NCBI GenBank assembly: GCA_023667695.1 | Contig: JAMOZY010000014.1 | Span: 1 to 61,443 of the forward strand | Direction: 5' to 3' | DNA: 61,443 nt | Origin: Clostridium sp. | GTDB taxonomy: Bacteria > Bacillota > Clostridia > Lachnospirales > Lachnospiraceae | Shown here: piece by piece, positions 1 to 8,945 of the stretch | Position numbering within the stretch: the first letter of the stretch is position 1 | Layout: each line of letters begins with the position of its first letter | Notes under the pieces: model-generated | What the model saw: the letters and a program-made list of their open reading frames with translations, nothing else | What the model was told of the DNA's origin: nothing | Database searches by the model: none | Program-made: the position numbers and the translations under genes

Positions 1-79
1 CATATAGATACCGACGGACTTTAGCAGGAAACTGCGATAAACCATAATTTATTGGTGTTGGCTCCATGCGTACCTTACC

Positions 80-1630
80 TCATCCTTTTACTATGAGCAG
101 CTTCTGCCCCACCGTTAAATCATCCCGTTCCAGTTGATTTACCTTACGAATGGTATCAATGGAAGTATAATACCGCTTTGCAATATTCCACAAGGTATCT
201 TCCTCCTGTACCATATAGCCGATAATTCCTGCAAGCTGATTCATTTTCTCATAATCAATATCCGATACACTCATATCTGTGATTGCCTTGCATTTCTTTC
301 TTGCAAATGCGATGATACTCAGGTTAACAACCGCCTTTATTTCTACCTCATCACTTCCCAGCATAATACTGCTAATCTGCTCCAAGGTCGGGCGGATATG
401 ATAAATGGTATCCTGAGACATATCCTTTGCTTCTACCAAATATGTAAACGGAAGAAATCCGGTCAGAGAATTCATCGGACGGGTATCATCCTCTGCTATG
501 TAGATGAGACGAACTTCTACCGCACCGTCTACCACAATTCCTTCTTCGGTAGTACGGGTATCATCTACCTTTACATTTCCCTCTACATAACAGACCTGTA
601 AAATACCAGATTGATTTTCTTTTCGTTTCAGGCGTTCTACAATCCGGGTCTTTGCATTGTTTCTTGTCAACAGAGACTCATAATCAAAGGATTCGGTTTC
701 CACATTAATACAGGCCGTGGTGGAAAACATATCGCCAAGCAGTTCCAGCTCCTCTTCCTGATAAATACGAATCTCAAGCTCCAGGCTTGCTTCCAGATTC
801 AGAACACGCTCTTCCCCATCCTCATCCGGCTCTACAACAAGCTGTGTTTCTCCCAGCATTACGCCGATATCTGCGGTCATTCCTTCCATAGAGCCTACAC
901 AATCTACCTCGCCGGAAAATGGGATATCCAGATTCAGATACTGCAATGGCATCTGTTCCTCTGCCCGATAAATTAAAAATACCTCCAGCTCGCCCCGAAT
1001 ATCAATTTTATTATCCAAAGGCTTAGTTTCTACCTCATTTACGGTTACAGAATGCCAAATTAGATTACGGATATTCGGTTTGCTCTGTGGGATGGATATT
1101 AGCTCCCGCACACGGAATACATCCTTCTGGTCTGCTACCGTCCGGGTATATGGTACTTTTTTGTACATACACTGGATGTTTTCCCCATTTTCAATACTCT
1201 CCGCACCCTCAATAACATCCTGCTCCGTTACATCGATTTTCATCTGAATCAATCCCTTTACCGCAATTTTACGGGAGTGAATCATGGAAATATTCAAATC
1301 CTCCATATCACAGCTCACGCTGGTATCATAGGATGGAAGCAGTTCATCTACATTTATGGTTTCCTCAAAGGGCACGCTCCCTTCCATGGAATCTAACTCA
1401 CCTTCCGCCTTGGCAACGGAATACAGAAGCTTATAGCTGACATGCCCTTTTACCCGTATCCGGTCAACCATAGGTTCCGTATCGTCAACAACTACCTGCC
1501 CCTGACTGATAATAATCTTATCTATATCCTGTTTACTGTCCGTTACATTGAAATCTTCGTCTATTGTAAGCTGTACATGCTTTGAAGTCTTATGGTTATT
1601 GGTACGAATTTCCTTTTTTACTAACTGCAT
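80..1630 (-). CDS. sipL: SipL-like spore coat/morphogenesis protein (DUF3794 + LysM)
   Basis: The 516-residue protein has tandem DUF3794 (SPOCS) type segments through its first 450 or so residues and a C-terminal LysM domain in roughly the last 42 residues (EDTLWNIAKRYYTSIDTIRK and a closing VGQKLLIVKG). This architecture and length match Clostridial SipL, which in Clostridioides difficile binds the coat ATPase SpoIVA through its LysM domain during coat assembly on the forespore. No signal peptide is visible, in keeping with action in the mother cell. The ATG is preceded by GGGAGG at good spacing. It is the best sign in the window that the organism sporulates. The family call is confident; the gene symbol is by architecture. 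Confidence 0.85.
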   Translation of the reverse strand: MQLVKKEIRTNNHKTSKHVQLTIDEDFNVTDSKQDIDKIIISQGQVVVDDTEPMVDRIRVKGHVSYKLLYSVAKAEGELDSMEGSVPFEETINVDELLPSYDTSVSCDMEDLNISMIHSRKIAVKGLIQMKIDVTEQDVIEGAESIENGENIQCMYKKVPYTRTVADQKDVFRVRELISIPQSKPNIRNLIWHSVTVNEVETKPLDNKIDIRGELEVFLIYRAEEQMPLQYLNLDIPFSGEVDCVGSMEGMTADIGVMLGETQLVVEPDEDGEERVLNLEASLELEIRIYQEEELELLGDMFSTTACINVETESFDYESLLTRNNAKTRIVERLKRKENQSGILQVCYVEGNVKVDDTRTTEEGIVVDGAVEVRLIYIAEDDTRPMNSLTGFLPFTYLVEAKDMSQDTIYHIRPTLEQISSIMLGSDEVEIKAVVNLSIIAFARKKCKAITDMSVSDIDYEKMNQLAGIIGYMVQEEDTLWNIAKRYYTSIDTIRKVNQLERDDLTVGQKLLIVKG

Positions 1631-1747
1631 GCGGACTACCTCCCTTTTCGATTCCGGTCAGTGAAGCTTCATTCTCCACTTGTCTTTCTACGCTGATACT
1701 ATTTTATGACCCAGAATCAGAATTATTCCTTCATAACCCTTTTTAGA

Positions 1748-2194
1748 TTATTCATATATCACTGGAAGATTCTGATTCTCACACTTTACAGCTACATATG
1801 GATAGGTCATGCCATCGATTTTAATTGTCTCTCCATCCGAGCCAATCAGATTTGTATCAATGTAAACAGCCTGAGTCGTACGATAGAGGGCATTTACGGT
1901 GACTGCACAGCCGCCTCTTTGCTGGGCGCCATAGCCCACAACAATATACATATATTCTCTGGTGGTAAAGGTAAGCTTAAATGGACTGGCTTTCTTCTCA
2001 TTTATGATTTCCACTAACTCAGCCGGCAGTCTTCCTTCCTCGCATACGGTAAAATCCAAATCCACCCGTTCTTCCTCATCAGAAATCACCGCTTTATATT
2101 CCGCATTTTCATTTTCTGATATGTAGCCTTTAATAAAGATACAGCAGGCGCCAATAATAAATACAGCCATGCATATATGTATGAATCGTCTCAT
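1748..2194 (-). CDS. Membrane-anchored PrcB-like domain protein
   Basis: A protein of 148 residues with a hydrophobic N-terminal segment (IHICMAVFIIGACCIFIKGY) that should act as a signal anchor, followed by an extracellular domain. The second half (EYMYIVVGYGAQQRGGCAVTV, then TYPYVAVKC near the end) resembles the PrcB C-terminal domain, which in Treponema PrcB belongs to a protease complex and in many Firmicutes occurs in short secreted proteins of unknown role. An upstream in-frame start at 2251 exists, but AGGAAGGA lies just before the ATG at 2194 and this start places the hydrophobic segment at the N terminus. It lies directly upstream of the sipL-like gene on the same strand. Function is inferred only at domain level. 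Confidence 0.6.
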   Translation of the reverse strand: MRRFIHICMAVFIIGACCIFIKGYISENENAEYKAVISDEEERVDLDFTVCEEGRLPAELVEIINEKKASPFKLTFTTREYMYIVVGYGAQQRGGCAVTVNALYRTTQAVYIDTNLIGSDGETIKIDGMTYPYVAVKCENQNLPVIYE

Positions 2195-2373
2195 GGAATC
2201 CTTCCTTTCCATTACCTTTCCATAAATATATGCATGGCTGTCTGCTTTCAAGACGCTTAATTATATTATAGTTATTGCTTCCTATATACTCTCACATGAA
2301 TCCTTGTGGTTTACATATCTAATATTATTTATTAATAAAATATACTTTATCAAAAAATAATAAAAATTTTCCA

Positions 2374-2401
2374 TTCAAAATAGATAAGTCTATGGTATAA
2401 T
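2374..2401 (+). promoter_or_regulatory. Sigma-A promoter, extended -10, for the nuclease-like gene
   Basis: TATAAT at 2396-2401 is preceded by TGG, giving an extended -10 (TGnTATAAT). A weak -35, TTCAAA, lies 16 bp upstream. The predicted leader of about 95 nt runs to the RBS AGAGGTGA at 2491-2498 and contains a small ATAGTT/AACTAT hairpin. Confidence 0.55.
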
Positions 2402-2504
2402 ATAACTTGAAAAGGAACTCACCGCAAGGTAGGAAGAGTCCTCGATGCAGACTGCAGAAAAATAAAAATATAGTTAGAAACTATGCTATAAGAGGTGATA
2501 AATT

Positions 2505-3449
2505 ATAGGTGCGATAGATGCAAAAGCCAAAGAGTATGTCAGTATTCCAAACATATTTGCTGATTTATTTAATCACTTAATATATAATGGAAATGAGATA
2601 TTAACACCAGAAAATCTTTTTGAAATGGATACATCAGAAATTACTATTCCATATGATAATATCGGAAAAAGCTATCCCATTCAGAAATATAGAGATGTAC
2701 TTAAGGAAGCCATCATAATGCGTGATTCAGAGGCAGCATATATTCTGATATTAGGTGTTGAAAATCAGAATAAAATACACTATGCAATGCCCGTAAAGGA
2801 TATGCTGTATGATGCACTTAACTATTCATCACAAGTAACAAAAATAACAAGAAAGCATAAAGAAGCTCATGATTCGACTTCAAGCAGTGAATTTTTATCA
2901 GGGATGCATAAAACTGATAAGTTAATACCTGTTATTACATTGGTTGTATACTTTGGACAGAAACCATGGGATGGTCCGCTAAGTCTTCATGCGATGCTTA
3001 CTACACAAAATGAAAAGATTCTTAAAGTAATACCGAATTACCGGATTAATTTAATTTCTCCTGTATCTATGAGCGACCAGGAAATCAATCTTTTTAAAAG
3101 TGACTTTCGAGAATTGGCAGCTTTTATAAAATGTAGCAAAGACAAAGAGGCAATGAAAAATCTCGTTGAGGGAAACAATAAATATAGGCATATGAATCCG
3201 TTGACTGCGAATCTTGCAAATGATGTAACAAAATCTAATCTGAAACTTGTCGTAAACGAGAAAGGAGAGATTAATATGTGTGCTGCTATTACCGGAATAA
3301 AAGAAGAAAGCCGGATTGAAGGAAAGATTGAGTTGCTATTCGACCTTGTAACCGAAGGCTTACTTTCCGTACAAAATGCTGCTAAAAAAGCAGATATGAC
3401 AGAGGAGGAATTTGAAAATTCCAGATTTTTTTATAACACCAGTAAATAG
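2505..3449 (+). CDS. Rpn/PD-(D/E)XK transposase-family nuclease with a non-standard start codon
   Basis: The protein resembles the Rpn family of recombination-promoting nucleases and putative transposases (PDDEXK_2) that occur in many copies in Lachnospiraceae genomes. The reading frame is open from 2502 after a TAA stop, and the family-typical opening G-A-x-D-A-K-A-K-E-Y is encoded from 2508. There is no ATG, GTG or TTG there: the codon at the expected initiator position is ATA (2505), with ATT before it, seven bases after the RBS AGAGGTGA. The first in-frame ATG is at 2625 and would delete 40 conserved residues. The C-terminal part contains ESRIEGKIELL and a helical tail, as in the family. 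It is either translated poorly from ATA/ATT or is a start-codon mutant beginning to decay. The promoter and RBS are intact. Confidence 0.65.
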   Translation: MGAIDAKAKEYVSIPNIFADLFNHLIYNGNEILTPENLFEMDTSEITIPYDNIGKSYPIQKYRDVLKEAIIMRDSEAAYILILGVENQNKIHYAMPVKDMLYDALNYSSQVTKITRKHKEAHDSTSSSEFLSGMHKTDKLIPVITLVVYFGQKPWDGPLSLHAMLTTQNEKILKVIPNYRINLISPVSMSDQEINLFKSDFRELAAFIKCSKDKEAMKNLVEGNNKYRHMNPLTANLANDVTKSNLKLVVNEKGEINMCAAITGIKEESRIEGKIELLFDLVTEGLLSVQNAAKKADMTEEEFENSRFFYNTSK

Positions 3450-3485
3450 AGGTCATTACAAACAAGGTTAAATTGAAAGATAAGC

Positions 3486-3662
3486 TTACATCTGATGCCG
3501 GACAATTTTATACTCATCGCCCTGCTGATAATAGGGGCATTCCCGATAATTCCCACTTAAGAACCGGCTCATCTCATCCTCGTCCAGCTCCATCATACAG
3601 GTATAGCATTCATAGTCTTCATCATATTCATAATTCATACAGCTTTCACATAAGTCCGCCAT
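3486..3662 (-). CDS. Small cysteine-rich DUF6472-like protein
   Basis: A protein of 58 residues starting MADLCESCMNYEYDEDYECY with further cysteines (CMMELDEDEM, YRECPYY) and ending in GDEYKIVRHQM. The pattern of two CxxC-type pairs and acidic stretches matches the small conserved Lachnospiraceae family I know as DUF6472, probably metal-binding, of unknown function. The upstream extension to 3722 is rejected because GGAGG lies seven bases before the ATG at 3662. It follows the ylmH-like gene by 75 bp on the same strand and is probably cotranscribed. Confidence 0.65.
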   Translation of the reverse strand: MADLCESCMNYEYDEDYECYTCMMELDEDEMSRFLSGNYRECPYYQQGDEYKIVRHQM

Positions 3663-3737
3663 CGGAATCCTCCTTCCTTCTCTTAAAATCACAAATGTCT
3701 GCTTCGCAGACATCCGGCTCATTGTATTCCTGTGTAC

Positions 3738-4490
3738 CTACACATACCGTTCCACCAATATGGACTGCTTCCCCTTCCTCGTATCATGCTGTACGCCCCG
3801 AAATACGAACTTTCCATGTCCCCGTACTGCCACTACATCACCATCCTTGGGATTTCCACTGTTATTTTCAAAAACCCTCCCGTTCACCAGCACCAGCTTC
3901 CTACGGAACAGGTCCAGAGACTGATTCCTGGACAGCCGGTACAGCTTGGAAATGATGCTGTCCATACGGATAGAAGATACGACCAGTTCAACCGGCTCCA
4001 GCTGAGGCCGAACCTCCTCCGGCATTTCCTCCAGAACCTGACATTTGACATGGGTGTGTTTCACCTGTCCCAGATTTTCCCGTATGTAATCCCCGATACG
4101 CTCTACTACGAATACATAACCAATCCGGTCCTTCACCACAATATCCCCAATCGTATCCCGTTCGATACCGAGGTTCATCAAGGCTCCAAGAAAATCCCGA
4201 TGGGTCAGTTCATCAGAAAACTTCTTAATCAACGGTTCTATCTTTAATAGCTGAATGGGAAAGGGAATTTCATAGCCAAAATCCTCCGGATTTCCAAAAC
4301 GAATCATCACCCGCTGGCACCCTTCCGCGCCTCCCCATAGAGTAAAATCCATTTCGCCTGCCACCGAATACACCAGGGCTGCATCCCCTTCCGATAAAAA
4401 GTCAGTAAAATAATAGGCATTATTTTGATAGCTTTGCTCTGCTAGCTCTGCAAGCCGTCTTTGTAACTGCTGTTCCTCTGGTATCGACAT
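3738..4490 (-). CDS. ylmH: YlmH-family S4 RNA-binding protein
   Basis: About 250 residues. The N-terminal two thirds match YlmH (ALMNLGIERDTIGDIVV and YVFVVERIGDYI), and a C-terminal S4 domain follows (SISKLYRLSRNQSLDLF-like helix, then LVLVNGRVFENN and GDVVAVRGHGKFVF). YlmH lies in the division cluster of many Gram-positives and has been linked to division and to ribosome or tRNA quality control. Here it is not next to sepF or divIVA. AAGGAG eight bases before the ATG at 4490 supports that start over the longer frame to 4532, whose extra codons come from the adjacent structured repeat. Confidence 0.85.
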   Translation of the reverse strand: MSIPEEQQLQRRLAELAEQSYQNNAYYFTDFLSEGDAALVYSVAGEMDFTLWGGAEGCQRVMIRFGNPEDFGYEIPFPIQLLKIEPLIKKFSDELTHRDFLGALMNLGIERDTIGDIVVKDRIGYVFVVERIGDYIRENLGQVKHTHVKCQVLEEMPEEVRPQLEPVELVVSSIRMDSIISKLYRLSRNQSLDLFRRKLVLVNGRVFENNSGNPKDGDVVAVRGHGKFVFRGVQHDTRKGKQSILVERYV

Positions 4491-4527
4491 CCACCCTTCT
4501 CCTTTACACCATTCATTGCTCGCAGAA

Positions 4528-4660
4528 GTCAAATACCCCGCAGCAAGCTACGGGGCATAATCGAGCTTGTTCTTTCCGCCCCAAGGGGCGGGGGATTTGA
4601 CCCTCGCGGCATTCTTCAAATATCCATGCAAGCATGGCTATTTTCCTCATTGCCCGCGGG
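4528..4660. repeat. Compact multi-hairpin intergenic element
   Basis: Between ylmH and the 840-codon gene lies a dense set of dyads. GTCAAAT (4528-4534) pairs with ATTTGAC (4595-4601). Nested inside are CCCCG/CGGGG (4536-4555) and CCGCCCC/GGGGCGG (4577-4592). CCATGC/GCATGG (4624-4637) and the palindrome CCCGCGGG follow. GC-rich stems of this kind occur between genes in this bacterial group and may be REP-like DNA elements, a terminator region or a small structured RNA. No coding potential is visible. A search for further genomic copies would separate repeat from unique RNA. Confidence 0.5.
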
Positions 4661-4667
4661 AATAAAA

Positions 4668-7190
4668 TCAATGCATATAGGTAAAAAACTGATTTCCCTG
4701 CTCTGCAAAAGCGTTCTCAATAACATAGCGTCCTTCCCGTACCTCTTCGCCGGACACCGGATTATAATAGCGGATGGTAGATTCATTATAACTGATAATC
4801 AGTACATACGTGCTTCCATCCAGCTTGGCGATTACCGGGGCCCCCTGACACAGATAAAATAACGCATTCTCCACATCACAGCCAACCAGGTTGATTCCGG
4901 TCCGACCCAGATACCGCTTTAGAATATCATCCGGATTCCCTGTCATATCCATCGTTTCCGGAATCTCCGCCCCTTCATATTGCAATATCATCTCTACACA
5001 CTTCTGCAAGGATTCCGCCGGACTGTCACAGGTAATCTTCTGAAGTCCTTCTGTAACCTCTGCATATTCCAGCAGACCACTAATCTTCCAGATACATCTT
5101 CCCTTACTATCCAATGCCCTGCCGCTTTCTTCATAAGCCGCCAGCACCGCATCCCGAGGGGAAGAATAAGAACCCTGCATTTCACCCTGGGCATAAACAT
5201 AATACCGTCCGGTCTGCTCACCACTGTCAACAGCAATGGTCTTATCCTCGCTGTTGATGATTTCCTTGGTAATGATTAACTGCGGAATCGAGGTCACATA
5301 CATATAGTTTGGAAAAATCATATAAAGCTGGTTGTATGCATTATAGGTGTATTGATAATTCACCTGAATCCCTGCGTTATCCGCTTCCTTAAAGGTAATA
5401 AAATCATCATCCGCCTCAATATAATTGCCGCCGGAAACGGTTGCCCGCTTCAGGTAGATTACCTGATTCACTGTTCGCGCATCCATAACATAAGCCCCCG
5501 GCTTGGAATATTCTTTTACCACCGTATTGTCCAGAGTAGTTATTTTCAACGTATGCATGGGAAATATGGTACTTCCATCCGTATTCAGGACTACCTCTGC
5601 CTCATTTGCCAAGCCATAAACCAAATCGTCCTCGATAAAGCCAAGAGCCTTAATCCGCTGTCCGGCTCCGGCATCAATGGTATGCTCCCCATAGGTTTCC
5701 AGATTCAAAATCGTCAGCTGGGTACTATCCCGGTCTACGGAAGCATTGGGATATGCCAACAGGTATTCACTGTCTGAAACAGCCAGATATTCCTTGGGTA
5801 TCTCATGAATGACATATGTGGATTCCTTGGTCTCCAGATTAATCTTCATGACATTATCTCCCAGCAGATAGAAGAATTCCCCTCGTTCATTTAAGTAGGC
5901 AAGACGAGAGGCGTCCTCCTTCAATATCTCATAAGGCTCGTCACAGGATATAAATAATACCTCCTCCAGCCTGCTGGTCTCAGCATGAAACCGATATACC
6001 GCAATGCCATTTTCACCTTCGTGCTGCCCCCGGTTCATATAGCCATAGACGGTAAAGACAATGTTGCCGTCATCATCCAGCTTCACAATATTAATGCCAT
6101 GCTGGTCATAGGCAGTCCGGATATCGGTAGGGGAATCCTGCCAAAAAGCAAATACCTTGGTAATCGTTGTATTGGAATAATCATAATACCAGAGCTGTCC
6201 TTCCTTTACAAATGCCACCTTTTCATTTTCATCACTGACCCGATAGCGGAACTGGTCCGCATCGGAAACACCGAAGAAGAACCAGTTTTTTGCGGTATTT
6301 ACCTGGAACCGGTCAAAAATACTTTCCACCTTACGGTTATAGTCCATGAGATAAATCGTGGTACTGTCTATATACCGAACCCGGTAGACCTCTGTTACAT
6401 TATAATACTGTGTGTTATTCACATCACCGGATATGGCTACATACTTCAGCTCAATCACTGCATTTTTACTATCCATATCCTTAATCGTCGGTATCATCTG
6501 AGAAATCCGCATCATGGAAAGATTCGCCCAGGTAAAGGTTTCATAATTGGAATGAATATCAATATTGGACAGATTTTCATTTTCTCCACTGTCATTCGGT
6601 TCAATGTATGGAGTAATCGCCGCCCGGTTTTCCTTACTGAAGGTTGCCTCATGGAAATCCGATACAAACTGCAGGAACGGGCGGGTATATAATTGATCCG
6701 ATGGAATCAGCCGGGTATAATACCGCACTTCTTGTCCATCATTTAACTGCAGACAGATGATAAATGCATATTCCTCCAGCTCTGTCAGGTTCATTCTCAG
6801 AGTTGTGGTCACATAAAAGGAACCGTTATTTTTCACGATTTCATCTACTGCTCCGTTTTCAATCAAAGAACTGCCATCCATGGTCCGTACCTCATAGCCT
6901 AAGGACTGAAAGGTCCTGCCTACATCATCAATACGGAACTGTACGGTCTGGTTTGTCCCAATAGGCGTAATGGAGTCATTAAATAATGCAACATCAATGG
7001 AAGAGGTGTAACCATGCAGACAATTGATTTCATCCTCCCCGGCTTCCATGTAAATCAATGGAAGGGTAGGCTGATCCATCTCCGCGGTCACCTCATCCAT
7101 TCCTGCGTTATTCCATTTATTTACAAAAAAGACTGTCATGCAGAATGTAATGACCAGCACAACAACTCTTATCAGTATCTTCTTTATCAT
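4668..7190 (-). CDS. Large membrane-anchored protein with beta-propeller-like body and C39-like C terminus
   Basis: An 840-residue protein. Residues about 5-25 (ILIRVVVLVITFCMTVFFVN) are a single N-terminal membrane segment, so the rest is predicted to lie outside the membrane. The middle has repeated beta-strand units of propeller type (KVAFVKEGQLWYYDYSN, GNIVFTVYGYMNRG, RLAYLNERGEFFYLL, YLLAYPNAS). The last 90 or so residues resemble the peptidase C39-like fold (GINLVGCDVENALFYLCQGA, then STYVLIISYNES and YYNPVSGEE). The usual histidine of that fold appears replaced by tyrosine, so I expect a binding rather than a peptidase module. GGAG precedes the ATG. Substrate and role are unknown. It is the last member of a leftward gene pair with the 7279-7671 gene. 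Confidence 0.6.
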   Translation of the reverse strand: MIKKILIRVVVLVITFCMTVFFVNKWNNAGMDEVTAEMDQPTLPLIYMEAGEDEINCLHGYTSSIDVALFNDSITPIGTNQTVQFRIDDVGRTFQSLGYEVRTMDGSSLIENGAVDEIVKNNGSFYVTTTLRMNLTELEEYAFIICLQLNDGQEVRYYTRLIPSDQLYTRPFLQFVSDFHEATFSKENRAAITPYIEPNDSGENENLSNIDIHSNYETFTWANLSMMRISQMIPTIKDMDSKNAVIELKYVAISGDVNNTQYYNVTEVYRVRYIDSTTIYLMDYNRKVESIFDRFQVNTAKNWFFFGVSDADQFRYRVSDENEKVAFVKEGQLWYYDYSNTTITKVFAFWQDSPTDIRTAYDQHGINIVKLDDDGNIVFTVYGYMNRGQHEGENGIAVYRFHAETSRLEEVLFISCDEPYEILKEDASRLAYLNERGEFFYLLGDNVMKINLETKESTYVIHEIPKEYLAVSDSEYLLAYPNASVDRDSTQLTILNLETYGEHTIDAGAGQRIKALGFIEDDLVYGLANEAEVVLNTDGSTIFPMHTLKITTLDNTVVKEYSKPGAYVMDARTVNQVIYLKRATVSGGNYIEADDDFITFKEADNAGIQVNYQYTYNAYNQLYMIFPNYMYVTSIPQLIITKEIINSEDKTIAVDSGEQTGRYYVYAQGEMQGSYSSPRDAVLAAYEESGRALDSKGRCIWKISGLLEYAEVTEGLQKITCDSPAESLQKCVEMILQYEGAEIPETMDMTGNPDDILKRYLGRTGINLVGCDVENALFYLCQGAPVIAKLDGSTYVLIISYNESTIRYYNPVSGEEVREGRYVIENAFAEQGNQFFTYMH

Positions 7191-7278
7191 GATGCTTCTC
7201 CTGTAACCTTTGCACCTTTTCCTACGAAATCAATCTTCTCTGCTTCCGGCTTCATTTTCCGGAACGCAGCAACCATCC

Positions 7279-7671
7279 TTACCAAAATCTGCGCCTTCTC
7301 TGATGGTAGCGGCATCTGCGTACATGGAATTCATTACAAATCAGAATCAGGCATAGCTGCATCAAAGGGTGGTCCGGCTTCGGCGTTCCCTCTTCTCTGC
7401 CCTTCATTCTGGTATATACCTCTTCCGCCATCCGGTAAATGGTCACCGAATCCGGCTGTTCATCAAACATCGGGCTTCCCTCATACTCCAACTGATCGCA
7501 TAAATCCTCCACAATCGCTGCAACGAATCTTGCCTCCCGTGGATACATACGTTTCATTTTCTCATAGTCCCTGGCAACATCATCCTCCGATAATTCCAAT
7601 GCTTCCAGATTCCAATTCTCCGGCCATGGTCTTTGTGGCGCCTGCTTTAAATATTCACTGAAGCTGCTCAT
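7279..7671 (-). CDS. Conserved hypothetical protein
   Basis: A soluble, acidic to basic protein of about 130 residues that I cannot assign. The core is helical (DDVARDYEKMKRMYPREARF, SVTIYRMAEEVYTRMKG) and the last residues are strongly basic and aromatic (RRCRYHQRRRRFW). ATG at 7671 has GGGAGG six bases upstream; the TTG at 7677 would sit too close to it. No signal peptide or membrane segment is visible. The 88-bp gap to the downstream membrane protein suggests a shared transcript. Confidence 0.55.
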   Translation of the reverse strand: MSSFSEYLKQAPQRPWPENWNLEALELSEDDVARDYEKMKRMYPREARFVAAIVEDLCDQLEYEGSPMFDEQPDSVTIYRMAEEVYTRMKGREEGTPKPDHPLMQLCLILICNEFHVRRCRYHQRRRRFW

Positions 7672-7784
7672 ATTCAACCTCCCAAAAATATATAATATCC
7701 TATGCGGGGATTGAAAATTGTTGCATGTCTCTTATCGCTTCCTGCTTTCGTTATTTTTCTGGCGGCATTGATACCAGGTAGGAC

Positions 7785-7816
7785 TAAAACAGGAAGAAGC
7801 ACCTTGACGGTGCTTC
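7785..7816 (-). terminator. Intrinsic terminator after pfkA
   Basis: GAAGCACC and GGTGCTTC (7796-7816) form an 8-bp stem 25 bp beyond the pfkA stop, followed on the minus strand by a T-rich stretch (TTCCTGTTTTAG). Confidence 0.65.
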
Positions 7817-7840
7817 GCTTCCTCTGACACTTTCCGGTAA

Positions 7841-8917
7841 TTATTCATCACCAAAGGAAATACCCAGCATTCTGGCATTCTGCACAATGCTGTCCTTCGG
7901 AGATACATATTTTAATTTCCCGGCAGATTCGGATAATGGAATGGAGGTCACTTCATTATTCTTCAGCACCACCAGTTCTCCAAACTTACCTGCTTTTATC
8001 AGCTCTGCCGCTTTTGCTCCAAACCGGCTGGAAAGTACACGGTCATATGGGCATGGACTGCCGCCGCGCTGGGTATGTCCCGGAACCGTGACACGAACCT
8101 CCTGACCGCCATAGGCCTTAATCTGCTCGGCAATCTCATAGGCTACAGAAGGATACTTCGGGTTTGCCAGCAGGGCTTTCCGTTCCTTCTTCGGCAGTGC
8201 GGCAACCTCCTTGGAAATAGCCCCCTCTGCAACTGCCAGAATAGAGAACCGCTTTCCTTCCTTAGCACGGCGGTCCAGTGCCTTACATACATTCTTAATA
8301 TCATATGGAATCTCCGGAATCAGGATAATATCCGCACCGCCGGCAATACCGGCATGTAAGGTAATCCATCCTACCTTATGTCCCATGATTTCTACGATAA
8401 ATACCCGCCCATGAGAAGCAGCCGTAGTATGAATACAATCAATGGCATCCGTAGCAATATCTACTGCACTCTGAAATCCGAAGGTCATATCTGTACCCCA
8501 GAGGTCATTATCAATGGTCTTTGGCAGACCAATTACATTCAGTCCTTCTTCACTTAACAGATTCGCCGTCTTTTGGGAACCGTTGCCCCCTAATACGACC
8601 AGGCAGTCCAGCTTCAGCTTCTTATAAGTATCCTTCATGGCTTTTACCTTATCCAGACCATTGGCATCCGGCTCGCGCATTAGCTTAAAGGGTTGTCTGG
8701 AGCTTCCAAGAATCGTTCCGCCTTTGGTTAGAATGCCGGAGAAGTCATCCGGCTTCAACAGCTTATAATTACCATACATCAGACCCTTATAGCCTTCCAG
8801 GAAGCCATAAATCTCAACCTCCTTAAAGGAACCATGAAGTCCTTTTACTACACCACGCATGGTCGCGTTCAATGCCTGACAATCCCCGCCACTGGTCAAC
8901 ATACCAATTCTTTTCAT
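7841..8917 (-). CDS. pfkA: 6-phosphofructokinase (group III type)
   Basis: 358 residues with the phosphofructokinase fold: nucleotide loop SGGDCQALNA near residue 10, GGNGSQKT near 110, catalytic PKTIDNDLWGTD near 132, substrate motifs MGHKVGW and VPGHTQRGG. It phosphorylates fructose 6-phosphate to the 1,6-bisphosphate in glycolysis. At the two positions that separate ATP from pyrophosphate enzymes (E. coli 104 and 124) it has Gly and Lys. Known enzymes with this mixed pair belong to the group III PFKs, several of which use ATP while others are pyrophosphate-linked, so the donor cannot be read from sequence alone. It is the last gene of the dnaX-ybaB-recR-pfkA run, 28 bp after recR. Confidence 0.92.
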   Translation of the reverse strand: MKRIGMLTSGGDCQALNATMRGVVKGLHGSFKEVEIYGFLEGYKGLMYGNYKLLKPDDFSGILTKGGTILGSSRQPFKLMREPDANGLDKVKAMKDTYKKLKLDCLVVLGGNGSQKTANLLSEEGLNVIGLPKTIDNDLWGTDMTFGFQSAVDIATDAIDCIHTTAASHGRVFIVEIMGHKVGWITLHAGIAGGADIILIPEIPYDIKNVCKALDRRAKEGKRFSILAVAEGAISKEVAALPKKERKALLANPKYPSVAYEIAEQIKAYGGQEVRVTVPGHTQRGGSPCPYDRVLSSRFGAKAAELIKAGKFGELVVLKNNEVTSIPLSESAGKLKYVSPKDSIVQNARMLGISFGDE

Positions 8918-8945
8918 AGTATCACCTTCTCTTTCTTACGTTATT

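Noticed and set aside
5985-6692. Rightward 235-codon frame opposite the 840-codon gene
   Set aside because: No RBS or recognisable domain; the minus-strand gene has clear signal anchor and fold.
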